Notes: generated from the letters alone by a model not told the origin. A DNA stretch of 64,000 nt from Ligula intestinalis (GCA_036362985.1 JAYGXS010000003.1:43663608-43727607); one strand, 5' to 3'. Positions 11,995-23,788 are shown, counted from the first letter of the stretch. Numbers and translations are program-made.

Positions 11995-13735
11995 CCACCG
12001 GTCCCGTAAGACAGAGTTCTGAGGCTATGGTGGGCGAATAACTTAGCTTTTTAGCGAAAAATGAACTCTGCATTTTTGAACTAGGGACACTTAATGAGGT
12101 ATCCCAAAACGTCGTGAAACTACGAGGCTCTAGAATGCCTAAACACAAAGAAGTCGCTGTCCGTTGTATAGTGCATTTGTTACATCTACAGAATGTATAC
12201 AAAACGAATACATGTACAAAATATAGCTACGTATTATAAGAGGTGGCGAATAACCAGTCATTTTGGAAAATATCGGCAGAAATTCCTTAAAGGCAGAGGC
12301 TTCCTTTCAGTATGACTGCGAGCTATACGGCCCGTCTGCACGCACAGGATTTTGAAACGGCATTTAGAGGGAGCCAGCCGCAAAATATGCACGCTCGTGC
12401 CGGCCGAATATATACAGTTGCGGATGGGAATCAAACTAGGAAATAACTTATTAAAAGAAAACAAGCCCCAACAGTGATATAACATGAAGAATTCGGCCGC
12501 TTTTCTATGAGGAAAATTTAAACAGGTTTGCATGAGGGGTAGGTGCACATATTTAATTCCGACTCCAGCTACTACAAGATACCATACTTCACGAAGCCAA
12601 ATTAAGCACTAACTATTCCGCGAGCCACGATTTAAGCGATTTTTAAGCGCTCGGAAGTCTACGGTCAGTGGGCTACCGGTGGGCATGTTGAGGTCCAATC
12701 GCGATGATAGAAGCCGCTTCCCGCCCAATAATGATATCAGCGACAGAAGCACAAGGTTTTGAGGCATATGCTGTAAATCTCTGGCAGCCGCTGATCCTGT
12801 TACTATTGTATAGCTAAATACCAGACGATAGGAAAGAGTAGGGAGTTGGTTGGCATAAATAAGGCGAAAACTCGGTAGTTCCTGACTGCACTAGCAAACA
12901 GTTCGACCGTGAATCAAACTTACAGTTTATTTATGCTTGACTTACTTAGCATTATGCTTTCAATTTATGCATGATTTGCTCATCGTAACGCCTTTAGTCT
13001 TTTCACAGCCAAATGCCCATTCAAAGGTCGATTACGCTGGAATGCAATGTTCGTGTTATCACAACTACCTGCCCTCCTTTTCTAGCCGGGATTTGCTTTG
13101 AACGGCGTTCCTTCTCTTGAATGGCTATACATTTGCATGCAACGAATATCTGATTAACCTTTTTGTTGCAGATTACGTGCATGTAGATCTTAGTTTTATT
13201 GATTTGAACGAGACCTTGAAAATAGTCTTCCAAGTCTTCCAGTTGATTCTGAGTTGCCATTGTTAATGAACAAAGGTTAGGGCACAATGTATAAGCCGCA
13301 AATGCTCGTTTGTAAAAGGCACGGGAAAGGGGCTCCATAAAAGCAACGACAACCAGATAAGAGCTTATTGGGGGGCAGTCGCTAGGTGACAAGACTCTAG
13401 CTCGTACAGTCGTATCTACGTACATTACTTATGATGTTGAACATTTGCACGAAACCAGAAGCTGTGGAAATAAATTATTTAACCCCGCGAATGGTCCTTG
13501 TCGAATTGTGGGGTCATTTAAACTTTACGGAGTTCCTTGCGACCTAATTTACGAAAACTATTTCACAACGTAGCAGTGATTTTCAGCTAGTTCAGGAGCG
13601 CCACATTAGATCAAACAAGGATGTGTAGACAGACTACAAAGGAAGTCCGTGCAACAGATCACCGGTACCTTGGACCACGAATACTAGTGGTGTCGCTGAA
13701 CCAATCAGACTTTCTCGCGATCCTTTAAATATCTG
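11995..13735. other. Gene-free stretch
   Basis: No supportable gene. The minus-strand 134-codon frame 13021-13425 contains an ATG at 13260 in good context and a possible splice donor at 13158, discussed as a weak candidate exon in the findings. Nothing else was recognised. Confidence 0.4.
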
Positions 13736-13739
13736 CTCA

Positions 13740-13845
13740 CACAAGAATGATCGAGTATTACGCTCTGAGTACTCACTGTGCGGTTGCGAACCGGCGACAG
13801 CCTGCTAAGCTATTAAACTATCTAAGCCGGTAGGTTTACGTGCCT
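13740..13845 (-). repeat. tRNA-derived SINE-like fragment
   Basis: On the minus strand a GGCTTAGATAG A-box-like sequence (about 13820-13830) is followed by GCTGTCG and a B-box-like GGTTCGCAACC (13792-13782), then ACAG. The GCTGTCG-B-box-ACAG arrangement matches the plus-strand fragment at 15400-15545 (GCTGTCGTGAGTTCAAATCC then AACAG), which suggests one SINE family. It is diverged and no ends could be defined. Confidence 0.4.
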
Positions 13846-13849
13846 AAGT

Positions 13850-15395
13850 TGCCTTTTGTTTATTTTCAATTTCCGAAGATCCATACAGGAGTCACGTGAT
13901 ACAACCAGAATGTTAAGTCCTGTGGTGAAAATCAGACGGAAATGTAAGCGACTTTATCGAAAAAAGGCAATGACTACATCCAAAAACCCAAGGTATAGCA
14001 GAGCCGTCTGTCCAATCGCTTAGAGGTTTAAGAGGAGTTTATCACATTCGTGGCAGTAGATGACCATTAAACACTTAATTAACGCAAACCAGACTAGATT
14101 CAAACGACCAGTGGTCGCGACGTGATGTAGTGAATGCATTGCCCGGGGAAGGGGGTTGGCATGCGCTACCACGTCTGCAACGACCAGGTAAACAGTGCAT
14201 GACCCTGTCGCTAGCCAATCAGATCGAGCATGGCAGCGCGGGAACATTTCGCAAAGACGGTGCGGCGAGGCGAGGAGATACGTGAGGCAAGAAAGCGTGA
14301 GTCAGTTCGCATACGTCCGCGCCACAGGAGGAAGAACAAGAAAACAAAAAACACCGGTACGTAGTGAATGAGAGTCGAAGCGAGCGAAATCAACCAATGA
14401 GGAGAGCGGGGGCAGAGGACGACGCGCAGAAACGCGTGACTGAGAATGGGTGGTTGTCAGCCCTTCATCTAATTACAAACCGAACGCGTCCATTAGAGAA
14501 TGTGCGCGAAGACCTGCTCAACTTAAAGGAAGAACTCCAGTAGCTGCGGGGAAAGGACCTAGCAGGTATGACCTCAGATATCTGGGACAAACAGCAGCGA
14601 TAGAAAAGGGGGAGTCTGATTTCCTGGCTGGAACCTCAGACTCAAATACTTTTTTGCGACTGCATGGAGGAACTGGGTTTACTTATAGGTTTTCTACTAT
14701 TCGTTTCTATCATACGCTCTACGTTTTCACGTCGTACGTAGAAAACTGGCAAACAAAAGACGGGTGAAGATAAATATTTATGTTGGAATCCGATTAGCTT
14801 AGGCCCTAGCTCCGTTGTAGGCAGTTAATTTGAAAAATGTCGAATTCGGAAAAATAGGGGAACGATATGACGGACGAACTTCCTGACGTGCTCGCGCAAC
14901 ACAGCTTCGTCGATTGTGTGGAGCTGTTCAAACAGGCTTACTTCCCAGAGAAAGGAAAAAATTGACCATTTATGGAAATAAAAACTAGTGCTTTCGAGGA
15001 TGTCCCCTGCTATTAAAGCAATTTTTAAGTTTCGGTCATGGTGTTTTGAAGTTTTGCGAAGACCGTGGAGGGCTTCACTCTTTATGAGCGAATATGGCTC
15101 TAGGAATGAAGAAATTAAGAGGGGTAGAGTTATCAGGTGATCGAGGACGCATAATATTGATGTAAATGCTCCGCGTTCTTCATATGCAAGACAGTAGTGT
15201 AAAACTCGGCAGCCTCAGTGGAATTCGAATTGAAGACAGTCAGTACAAGGCTTGCGCACAACAACCACCTAAGTTACAAGGCCTCGCTTGAGAGCCGTAC
15301 GGTAACTCACATTTTCGTCAAGTTAGCCACCTTACCTACTACAACCTATATAATACAGCAAATTTGATAAATTAAGCTAACTGCTTAAAGAGAAT
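13850..15395. other. Gene-free stretch with a CpG-rich patch
   Basis: A GC- and CpG-rich patch at about 14100-14450 contrasts with the AT-rich surroundings. No domain or repeat match explains it. The plus-strand 105-codon frame at 14450-14767 is unsupported. Confidence 0.35.
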
Positions 15396-15399
15396 TCCA

Positions 15400-15545
15400 T
15401 AAATTCGGTCAGGTGGTTAGAACGTTTATTGTACGTAAGCCCCACACTTGCTGTCGTGAGTTCAAATCCAACAGAGGCCACTGAAATTTTTACGACTGAG
15501 CCTGGACAATTATGCGTATCTGTCAAAATCCCACTAATTAATGGA
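15400..15545 (+). repeat. tRNA-derived SINE-like element
   Basis: GGTCAGGTGGTTAGAACG (about 15408-15425) resembles a tRNA A-box region and GAGTTCAAATCC (15459-15470) a B-box, with tRNA-like spacing of about 40 nt: the internal Pol III promoter of a tRNA-derived SINE. Downstream, GCGTATCTGTCAAAATCCC resembles the sequence that follows the hammerhead cleavage site in the 21.7-kb element (ACGTATCATGCAAATCCC). The two may therefore be related, with the ribozyme lost here. No intact tRNA acceptor stem is present, so this is not a tRNA gene. Confidence 0.5.
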
Positions 15546-15549
15546 AATG

Positions 15550-18500
15550 GTCGCACTTACTGCCACCAGTTACATTAAAATGCTGTGTGTCTACGTGAGG
15601 CATAGGTTTGTAGGGTATAGCCCTTGGTAATTACAGGGCTACTTGCTGATTTTTCCTGTCCCAGCCCATCGTTTTCTGGGCGTTAAAAGAGTTTTAGAAG
15701 GGGTACAGTCGGGGCAAAGACTATAGTTAGAGCCGTAGGTGGGGATGAAGGGTGAGGTAAACCACTGAACAGGGTTAAGCAAAGCAGTCATGTGCCTCAC
15801 TCCCAACAGAGGTATATCAGTATCAAATGCATTTTGCGCCCAAAGAACTAGTTCTGTATTCTCTTAAATTATGACTACGTTCAGTGGCCAAAGAAAGAGT
15901 GTGAAGAAAGGGCATAAAATATGTGTGGAGAGTTGGTGGTATGTTAAGTTCAGGGGCCTCTGCAGGTAGTTGGGAAACTCCTGCTTCTTGGCGTCCTTCT
16001 TAATGAATTGTATTATAATTAGAAAAGCCGCAATTTGGTTGCTGTTTAGGCCATACATATCGTCAACAGACTTTTGTGAGACAGAAGACCATAGATAAGC
16101 TTTCGTTTTTAGGGTTTGAGGAGGTTGATGAATAACTTGTTTTCTGGTATCAAACTTCCTTACGGTTGACACAGTGATTATTTTGGATAAAAAATGATAG
16201 GAGCTGTCTTAATTGGACAGTTGAATGTGTCCAACCCTACTTTGTGAGTACATGCAGCAATTTTTAAACTCACGTACGCACATGTTCGGGTAAAACAGTG
16301 CTTCTGTTTTAGGCATGGGAAGCAAGTTCCTACGCACCCATTCACCACACAATACAGTTAGAAAAAGTTGTGTGGGAAAAATGACTTCAGAGTGGTGAAA
16401 CACGTCGATTGGATGCCTGACTGAATCAAACAACTAATAACTTTGGGAGGTCCGGTAAAAAGGATGCTAGAGAGGGATACGTGATACTGGTGCTTTAGTT
16501 TCGCATTTTTTCTACATAACGTTTCTAAATTAAAACCTTCATTTCCTGAAGTCAGCTCCGTTGTACATGTCCTAAGTAGAGCACACTTACTCAAGATGGA
16601 GGGTAGGCAAGGTTGTAGATAGTCCAGTGACCCTACCATCGAACTAGAAAGAGCGCCAGCGCAAACAGAGGTCGATTACTGCCAGAGAAACGCGCGCACG
16701 TCCTAGATGCAAACAGTGATTTCGTTGCAACAGAGCAAAACCTATTTAATGGGGCGGAACCACACTGAACGAAGCGCGTCAGGTTCTAGACGCAATCGAC
16801 ACTGAAGAATAATTTTTTTGCCTTTTCGTAATCCTCCCGCCTGGCAACTGATAGGCCTAATTTAAATCGATGTTCACGACGCTGAAGAACAGCCAGCGAC
16901 CACTGGCGCCTGAGCACAAATCACGCAAATTAAGGATTGCATGTGTAATTTTCGCAACAGCAACTATAAAATAGGGAAGTTGGAAGTAACGCAGGATGTT
17001 TGTCAGAAACGACCTAAGTGACAACGCAAATTCTAATTGTGTGAGATGAGACTAGGGGGAAGGAGAGAAGATAAAGGCGTTGGGGAATGGCACCATACCG
17101 TGTGAAACTGTGAGAGGGCTTTATGCAAATTAGCCCCGAGTAGAAAGATTCACAGAACAGGAGGATACGCAAACGTCAAAATGTGCGTGTAAAAACGCAC
17201 CCAAGCAGTCAAATTTCCCAAGCGGACGTTGCGATTGAGGTGGTCAAGGCTCTGGTTTTAGCCTCGGTATGTGGGTCTGCTAACGTAGGCAGAGCAGAAA
17301 TGAGACAAAGCGAGGCAGTCAAAGTTAAAATGTTAATCCAAAAATTTTTTTAAAGTCATAAAAGACAAACGTTAATGAGCACAGTTTTGACGGCCGATAT
17401 GACGAAGGACGGGTTTTGGTCTGTTGATAGATCAAATAAGTCATTGGCTGCGTACTCTCGGAGGGCAAGTATCCAGATGCTGTGGTAGCACGCGCAGTAG
17501 GTAGGGCCTTCTCATTAATTATTTTGCTTCAGTTAAGTACAATTTATCAGCCGGTCAATTGTTCATTTATGAGGATAACAATTAGGAAACATATGGACAC
17601 TTAGTAGGTGAGGTGCAGCAAATTTTTCCCATGTTCAAAATATAGATATTTACACTTAAAATATTTGTGCAAAGGTGTTATCCGGTATTCTTCTAAAGAT
17701 GTTTTGATCTTTTCTGGACTTAAAGGCGTCAGTGCCGACAGTTAATCAGTGACAATGACTGAGAGTATGGGTGCAAACAACTTTCAGGCCCGCTAGAAAA
17801 GTTATACCGCATTGGAATGAGGCCAGACTGTCTCTTTCTTATCAAAGTGCCGAAATCAGCCATCCTGCCCTAGCTCCAGATAGGAACCTCCAAAGTTGCC
17901 ACATGAGATCAGTTGTTTACTGAAGCAATTGTTCTTCAGATTGACGGTTCAATGTCGTTTGTAAGAAAATGCATATCTTAAATAGGAAACTCGGTACATC
18001 ACAGTGGTTCTAGCTCTGGTATCCGATTCACCGATGGGGTGGTTTTCTATGAAATACGCGGTTGTAAACGCATAAACTTCCTAAAGTTTATATTTATCGA
18101 GGTCGGTGCGTTTTGCTAAAGGATTGAAAGTACGCGCTAATAGAAGGTCTAAGAATACGCCATAAGCGAGGAAAGCCGTCAGCACTAGAAGAGACCCTCA
18201 GAGGAGACCGAGTAAAAGGCACTGGACATGAAGTTTTATTTAGCTCTGTTCTCCGGCTAAAAGCAAGACGAGCATACAAAAGGAGCGATCCAGAGACAAT
18301 CATAAACATTTCACACTCAGGTTGCAATAAATATAGTTTTCATCTAAATAAGGATTAACTGAAGACCTTTTTCTGCTCTCAAGTGAGGAATTTTGTTAAT
18401 CGGACTGGTCAAATTGATCAGCATAGGATAGAAGTTCATGCAAATTTAGAGAACGTTAGCTCTCGGTTTCTGCTTGACAGGGCTTCTAAGACGTCTGATT

Positions 18501-19008
18501 TAAACTATTTAATTAAAAAGAATTACAGGAATAGGTGTGTCCGGGCTCTTTTTTCACTGGGCACTACGTCAAACGCGCGCTACAATTTAGATGCTTGTAG
18601 GGACTCTAAAGTGAAAGTTGCAAGACAGAATCGTCCCTGTCATGTCTGGCACTCAAAAACATCGGCTAACACTATTTCCACGTAACCCACTATGCGCCAA
18701 TCTTAGTTGCAGGACGTGTGCCTGAAGCTCAAACAGTGGATTGGTAGACTGAAATGTCCAATGACCAAGTTATTCTGGTTTTAAATTCTGACTTTCCAAG
18801 CCCATGGTTAGGGTGTGGCCACCTGACAAAAATAAACGGGTTAAAAAGGCCAGTTCATCTTCTCAGCAGCAACTATCGATTATCAACCACAATCGCGAGG
18901 CATAACAGAGTTGCTCACGGCCTGTCTAGCAGCCAGGGGAGTTCACAGGACACCGCCTACACCTGTCGACCACAATTTTCTAGACACGTGAATGAATTTA
19001 TATTATCT
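15550..19008. other. Gene-free stretch
   Basis: About 3.5 kb without a supportable gene. Minus-strand frames at 15864-16639 and plus-strand frames at 18383-18685 and 18754-19191 show no domain signature; the last partly shadows RTE copy A. Confidence 0.4.
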
Positions 19009-19011
19009 TCA

Positions 19012-20800
19012 CGAGTACTTGTACTTGTTACGGCTGTGATCATGCCTGATCTAGCCGGCCTCAATGAGGTCACCAACGGTACCCCTCCATGCGTGGCGAT
19101 TGGCGGCAGCGGATCTCGAAAGCTCCACCCAGTCCCTTCTCGAGCGACGGAGGCCGAAGATAGAAGGTCCAAGAACTGCTTCCATGTCTAGACGGACGGT
19201 GTCTAGCCAGGTCTTCAGTTGCCCTCCTCTTCGACGTTTCCATGTGGGCTGCGGTGCCGGGTCGAGGACAGCATAGGTAAGCTCGTGGGGCGAACGACGG
19301 AGAACGTTTCCAAACCACCTCAATCGCCTTTCTTGAATGGCCTGAGATATCCTCGTGATACGATCGCATCGGATGCGGACTGCCTCATTTGAGATGAAGT
19401 CGCTATACTTAACTCGCAGGATCGTCCTCAGGCACTGGTGGTCAAAGACCTCCAGTCTTCGCTCATCTTCAGCGCGCACAGCCCAGCATTCACATCCATA
19501 GAGGAGGACTGACCGGATGGATGCACGGTATACACGAATCTTCGTGGCGATGAAGATGTCACGTCGGATACATAGGCGCTTTCGAAGGGTTGAGAAAACC
19601 CAGCGAGCAGCATCGATACGGGAGACAATGTCGACCTTGCTCTGCCCATTCGGCAGCAGCCTCGCCCCGAGGTATTTAAAGCTGTCTACTTCTTCAAGTT
19701 GATAGCCATTAATCCTCAGGGGTGCCTTTTCCTGGTCAGAGATGCATCTCGAGAATGACTTCGTCTTTCCGGAATTTATGGACATGCCTACCGACATAGC
19801 GATCTCATTTAACCGCGACACTACTGACTGTAGACCATCAAAGTTTGAGGCTAACAGCGCAATATCATCGGCGTAGTCAAGATCAGTAAGTCGGCGTCCG
19901 GGTTCAAGTTCAACACCGTCCTCTTCATGTAGGGCTTTGCCGAGAATCCATTCAATGACGTAGTTAAACAGAATGGGCGAAAGGACACAGCCCTATCGGA
20001 CACCAGACTGGATATCGAACGACTGAGAGAGATTGTTGTGGACCAGGACTCGTGCGGTGGTAGACCGATAGTAGGTCTTAATCATCGCAATGAGTTTGGT
20101 CGGCACTCCATCCAGTTCCATTATTCGCCACAGGGACTCACGATGGATGGAATCGAATGCGGCGGCAAAGTCTACGAAGCAAACGGCCGTCAGTTGCTGG
20201 TAACTATGGCGGAATTCTAGAATGCGCCTCAGCGCGGAATCCGGCTTAGTTGGGTCATGTCCTGGAGTCACGTACAGACTGGAAGCGCCTGAGAAGAACG
20301 ACAGCGAAGATCTTTGCAGCAACATCGATAAAACTTATGCCACGGTAGTTCTCGCATCTTGCCTTATCTCCCTTCTTGTGGACAGGTTCAAGGATACCTG
20401 AGCCCCAGTCATCGGGAACGGTCTCTTCTCGCCACGCCTGTATAATCACCTCATGGAGCCGAGGAGCCAGGGTGTCGACACAGGACTTGCAGATTTCTGC
20501 AGTAATGCCGTCCTCTCCGCACACCTTGTTGTTGCGTAGCCTCTGCATTGCATCGGTAACTTCTTTTTGGGAAGGGATGTCACACGACACTGCGTAGGCA
20601 GGAGAGGATTGAAAATCCGCTATGGAGGAGAGGGAGGGTTTGATGGGTTGTTCGTCAAAGTTGAGTAGGTGCTCGAAGTGTTCACGCCAGCGATCGACCT
20701 TGGCCGAGTTGTCGGCAATAAATCCTCCATTCACATCGCGAACAGAATCAAAGAGTGTCGGGGGCTTTCCACTCACGAGTGAGATGACACATGCGCCTAA
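19012..20800 (-). pseudogene. RTE LINE copy A: reverse transcriptase and C-terminal region, 5'-truncated
   Basis: On the minus strand the frame 20776-20255 carries the linker and N-terminal reverse transcriptase (EVTDAMQRLRNNKVCGEDG, then PVHKKGDKARCENYRGISF). After a frameshift, 20325-19993 carries VCFVDFAAAFDSIHRESLW (palm motif A region). The catalytic YADD follows in LDYADDIALLAS (about 19885-19850), and 19821-19051 carries the C-terminal region (SFKYLGARLLPNG, LLYGCECWAVRAEDERRLE, RRLRWFGNVLRR) typical of RTE-type LINEs. It ends in a GTAACAAGTACAAGTACT-like 3' tail (about 19033-19014). The endonuclease half is missing, as expected of 5' truncation. A stop sits between the RT frames. Inactive copy, same subfamily as copy C. 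Confidence 0.85.
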
Positions 20801-20804
20801 AAAG

Positions 20805-21335
20805 TTTTTTAGTCGGGAACCAGCATGCTACCGCGCAAGAGTGAACCCGAGATTATGCGTCGGGCTTTAGTGAACTTGCCGTATGGCGACGAGCATCCTC
20901 CTTATCATTGTTATCAGGTTCGAGCGATATTTTTCAAATGAGAGTCAAGTGAATATGTTTTGAGTGCTGCAACTTTTCTGAATTTAAGTTCGCACGTAGT
21001 CAACACATACTTACCACATAAATACCCCAAAAGAGCAGCGAACCAGCTTTGCGTAGCGTCGGATCCCTCGCATTCTTCCCCGTATTATTACGACCCAATG
21101 GCAGGAATAGGTCAAGTCGACCAGCGACTGATTTCAGCGGGGTGGCTGGATAGGCGTTAAACCTGCATCTACGTGTGTCACGACACGGTGTGAGCGAGCT
21201 TTACATAGGCTTAAAGGCATTGCGGGAACACGTGTACTCCCGTCATCTGGATCGATCCACAACATAGTTAAGTGGGGTTTAGTCACTGCCTTCAACGCGG
21301 CTTAATGGAGCCTAAGACTAAAAAGATAAGTAGAC
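20805..21335. other. Gene-free stretch
   Basis: No feature recognised between RTE copy A and the next SINE-like fragment. Confidence 0.4.
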
Positions 21336-21344
21336 ATGTGGCTC

Positions 21345-21415
21345 TGGAGTGGGATACGAACTCTGTTTAGCTAGGCATTTATTACGACTTAGTCTGCTAG
21401 TGTGGCTACCCACTC
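21345..21415 (-). repeat. tRNA-like SINE fragment
   Basis: On the minus strand GTAGCCACACTAGCAG (21409-21394) resembles an A-box and GAGTTCGTATCC (21363-21352) a B-box with tRNA-like spacing. The sequence after the B-box (CCAGAGCCAC) resembles that after the B-box at 15470. Weak, diverged copy. Confidence 0.35.
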
Positions 21416-21742
21416 TAGACACCCAACACATTTCTGAATCTTGTGTGGTGAGGACTATAACAGTCTGAGACATTGTGCGCATTTTCGGCTTCCATAATCT
21501 TCTTTCCGTATAGTGTTTGGGTTATTGTTAGATTTTATGTTCGCCGTCCATTATAATAATTTATGACACTAGAACATATGTGTACACCGATCATATGCAG
21601 GGCACACCTGCCCTGGTATTTAATGCCTTTCAGCTGTCGTGCGAGGATGTGAGTCACACAACCGTTTGCCACAGACTATGTTTATATTGTTTACTATGGT
21701 CCATTAACATAGTTATCTTAGGCATTTCCGGCAGAAACATTG

Positions 21743-21796
21743 GGATTTGCATGATACGTATTTCGACCTTATTAGGTCTCATCAGATGCAGATACC
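21743..21796 (-). ncRNA. Hammerhead ribozyme, all core residues conserved
   Basis: Read on the minus strand: core CTGATGA (21785-21779); helix II GACCT/AGGTC with AATA loop (21778-21765, 5 bp); core GAAA (21764-21761); a short palindromic helix III ATACGTAT (21761-21754); cleavage triplet ATC, with predicted cut after 21753. Helix I pairs TGCAT (21790-21786) with ATGCA (21752-21748), then continues with further pairs after one mismatch. Every conserved hammerhead position (C3 U4 G5 A6, G8 A9, G12 A13 A14, the A15.1-U16.1 pair, H17) is present. The very short self-complementary helix III is like the minimal hammerheads of retroelements, which can work as dimers. Activity is predicted, not shown. 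Confidence 0.85.
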
Positions 21797-21814
21797 CAAC
21801 TCCAGTGTAGCCGC

Positions 21815-21862
21815 GGAAATTGCTGCCACACCCGAGATTTGAACCCGTGTCACTCTGGTCGC
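21815..21862 (-). promoter_or_regulatory. Pol III B-box-like sequence upstream of the hammerhead
   Basis: On the minus strand ACGGGTTCAAATCTCGGG (about 21848-21831) contains GGTTCAAATCT, one mismatch from the tRNA B-box consensus GGTTCRANYCC. It lies about 40 nt upstream of the intact hammerhead on the same strand. No clear A-box is seen between it and the arm, so promoter function is an inference from the known Sm-alpha layout. Confidence 0.45.
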
Positions 21863-21909
21863 CTGATGAGACCTAATAAGGTCTAGATACGTTTCATGCA
21901 AGTCCCAAT
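21863..21909 (+). ncRNA. Degenerate hammerhead (partner of the 21.74-kb ribozyme)
   Basis: CTGATGA (21863-21869) and helix II GACCTAATAAGGTC (21870-21883) are perfect, but GAAA has become TAGA (21884-21887), losing G12 and A14. The 5' strand of helix I does not pair with the sequence after the would-be cut (after 21895). Predicted to be catalytically dead. Confidence 0.7.
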
Positions 21910-21934
21910 GTTTCTGCTGGAAATGCCTAAAATT

Positions 21935-23780
21935 TATGACATTGTTTGCTCCGACAAGACTAACAGAATTAAGAGTATTTTTTTCCTGCGTACACTTACA
22001 TTTGTTAACAGTTCAAAAGTCCAGAAGATCGAAAATTACAATATTTACTAAAGTATACCATGGGAAGTATGGTAATAATTGAGTCAGCAAAGAGTCAATG
22101 CATAGACAATTCGAACGTCATTGCCAACGAGGTCCACTATGCGTTTCGCACAACAATACGCGCTGGTAAGGCGATTTAGATCATAATGATAGTAGACGCG
22201 TGCATAACCTACTGTACTCTTCTCCTTTCCCATCTAGGTCCGGTGTCATGACCAAGTCAAGAAAATGAAAGGCAGAAGAGGGCGCAGCTGGCAAGCGCGG
22301 CGTGAGCGTGCAACTAGGTTTGGCACAACAGTACCCACCCCCATGGGTGCGTGTCGCTAGTAACACCTGCTATAGCTCGAACTAGCCCCCGTTTTGGTCT
22401 AGCGCATTTTACTGCTTGGTCCGTTTGGGAGCAGAAAACGCATAGAAATCACCGATCCAACGAATTTGAGCGGGAAACCGAACTTTTTAACTCGATAACT
22501 ATCGAATATTTTACGCAGATCACGTGCATCGCTGCGACAGCCTAGAAGTGTATAACTGCCCTAAAAACGTCCCGATCCTAGGGTTTTTGATTTCCTTAAG
22601 AATAAATGTGCAAACCTGACGTAAGTTCAACGATCTAACCGTCTATATGAATTCTTAAGCCACTCAATCTTACTATTTAGCATTGAAAGCTAAAAGCGCA
22701 GGTGTGTAACGTGCCATTAACTACTTTGGTGTGGAAATAAAGTTTGAGAAAAAGTTGTGAAAATGGAAATCAACATGAATCGGTTATTCGGTAAAGGCTT
22801 GGATGAAAAGACTTGGAGGAGTTTGATGTGAAATATTATGCAAGTATCCGCCACCTAAAGTCAGAATCTGACGGTATGACTTGGTTTGACTGGTTAACTT
22901 CATTGGGGAAAACCTTGTAACCAGAAAAGGTTAGCTCTTTCACTGAAAGAATTAGCTTCAAGAGTCAGCAAACGTTCGTAAATGAATCTTTGTTCGGAGT
23001 TCAAAACGGATCTGGCGCAGTGACATTGCTACGAGGTTTTTACTAAACAACTGGTGCGCCGAATTCGCAATGTTTGCAAATCCGTGTCTGCCTTTTTCGG
23101 ATCGAGGTTGACTAGTGCAGCACTGAGTGCGAACTTTGTAAAAGTGCAAATGCAGAAGACACAAAGTTATAACGTCCCAAGGTTGAGGCACACGGCTCAC
23201 AGAATAGCATAGAAGAAGTTACTTTCGACGGCGGAAACTTGGAAGTTATCGCGTTATAAGAAAGATATTTTACAATATTTTCAGGTGTTTGCTCCGCTCT
23301 ATCAAGTCATAATTTGGGTGGCGTTTTCCTGCAAGTGTGTAGTATGTATGCCAGATTCAAAATTCAAGAAAATGTATGCAGTTGTTTTGAGCACATGCAT
23401 GTCTGACTGTGAAGAAGATTCCAACTGCCTCCATTCCCAGGCAGTTTTCGCTCGGAAGCCGTACCAATAAGATAATGGGAAGATTCGCCAATACTCAAAG
23501 ACGAACATACCGATAACTTGTACAAATCAATTAGTTTGGTCACAAATTGACAACTAGCAGAATCCTCAGGGTTGCCGCCCAATGTGGGCCTTCAGAGCGC
23601 ATATTCCCACATTTTAACTGCCCAGGAGCGAGGTCATTCTGAATATTACCCAAGGTCATCAGGTCCTATAGCTGAGATATCTTAGAGATAGTTTTCCACT
23701 TGTTTATCGGTTCAAAGTTTGATCTTCTGAATGATACATACTACAATATTAAAAATTGCATCATATCAATTAAAAATTTA
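21935..23780. other. Gene-free stretch with one old dispersed repeat
   Basis: The part at about 22160-22250 is similar to 26760-26850 (separate entries). Otherwise only short unsupported frames. Confidence 0.4.
22160..22250 (+). repeat. Unclassified dispersed repeat, copy 1
   Basis: The block CATAATGATAGTAGACGCG and about 60 bp downstream (CTYTCTCYTTC-like, then CCGGTG) align in order with TATAATGATATTAGACGTG and following sequence at 26760-26850 on the same strand. Family unknown. Confidence 0.4.
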
Positions 23781-23788
23781 GTAACTGA

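Larger units (their letters stand above)
21718..21930. mobile_element. Hammerhead-bearing inverted-repeat element
   Basis: Two 68-bp arms in inverted orientation (21718-21785 and 21863-21930, 63 of 68 positions identical by eye) flank a 77-bp centre. Each arm begins, at its inner end, exactly with the hammerhead core CTGATGAG and runs outward through helix II, helix III and about 35 further bases ending GGAAATGCCTAA. The left-arm ribozyme lies on the minus strand and the right-arm copy on the plus strand, so both face outward. On the minus strand the centre holds a tRNA-like B-box upstream of the intact ribozyme, the order known from schistosome Sm-alpha SINE-like repeats. It could equally be a pair of PLE terminal-repeat fragments. 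Confidence 0.75.

Noticed and set aside
13740..13845. Possible functional tRNA gene on the minus strand
   Set aside because: Boxes are tRNA-like but there is no acceptor stem or anticodon arm; better explained as SINE debris.
15400..15480. Possible functional tRNA gene on the plus strand
   Set aside because: A- and B-box spacing fits, but the acceptor stem ends do not pair.
18754..19191. 145-codon plus-strand frame
   Set aside because: Its second half is the antisense of RTE copy A and the first half has no support.
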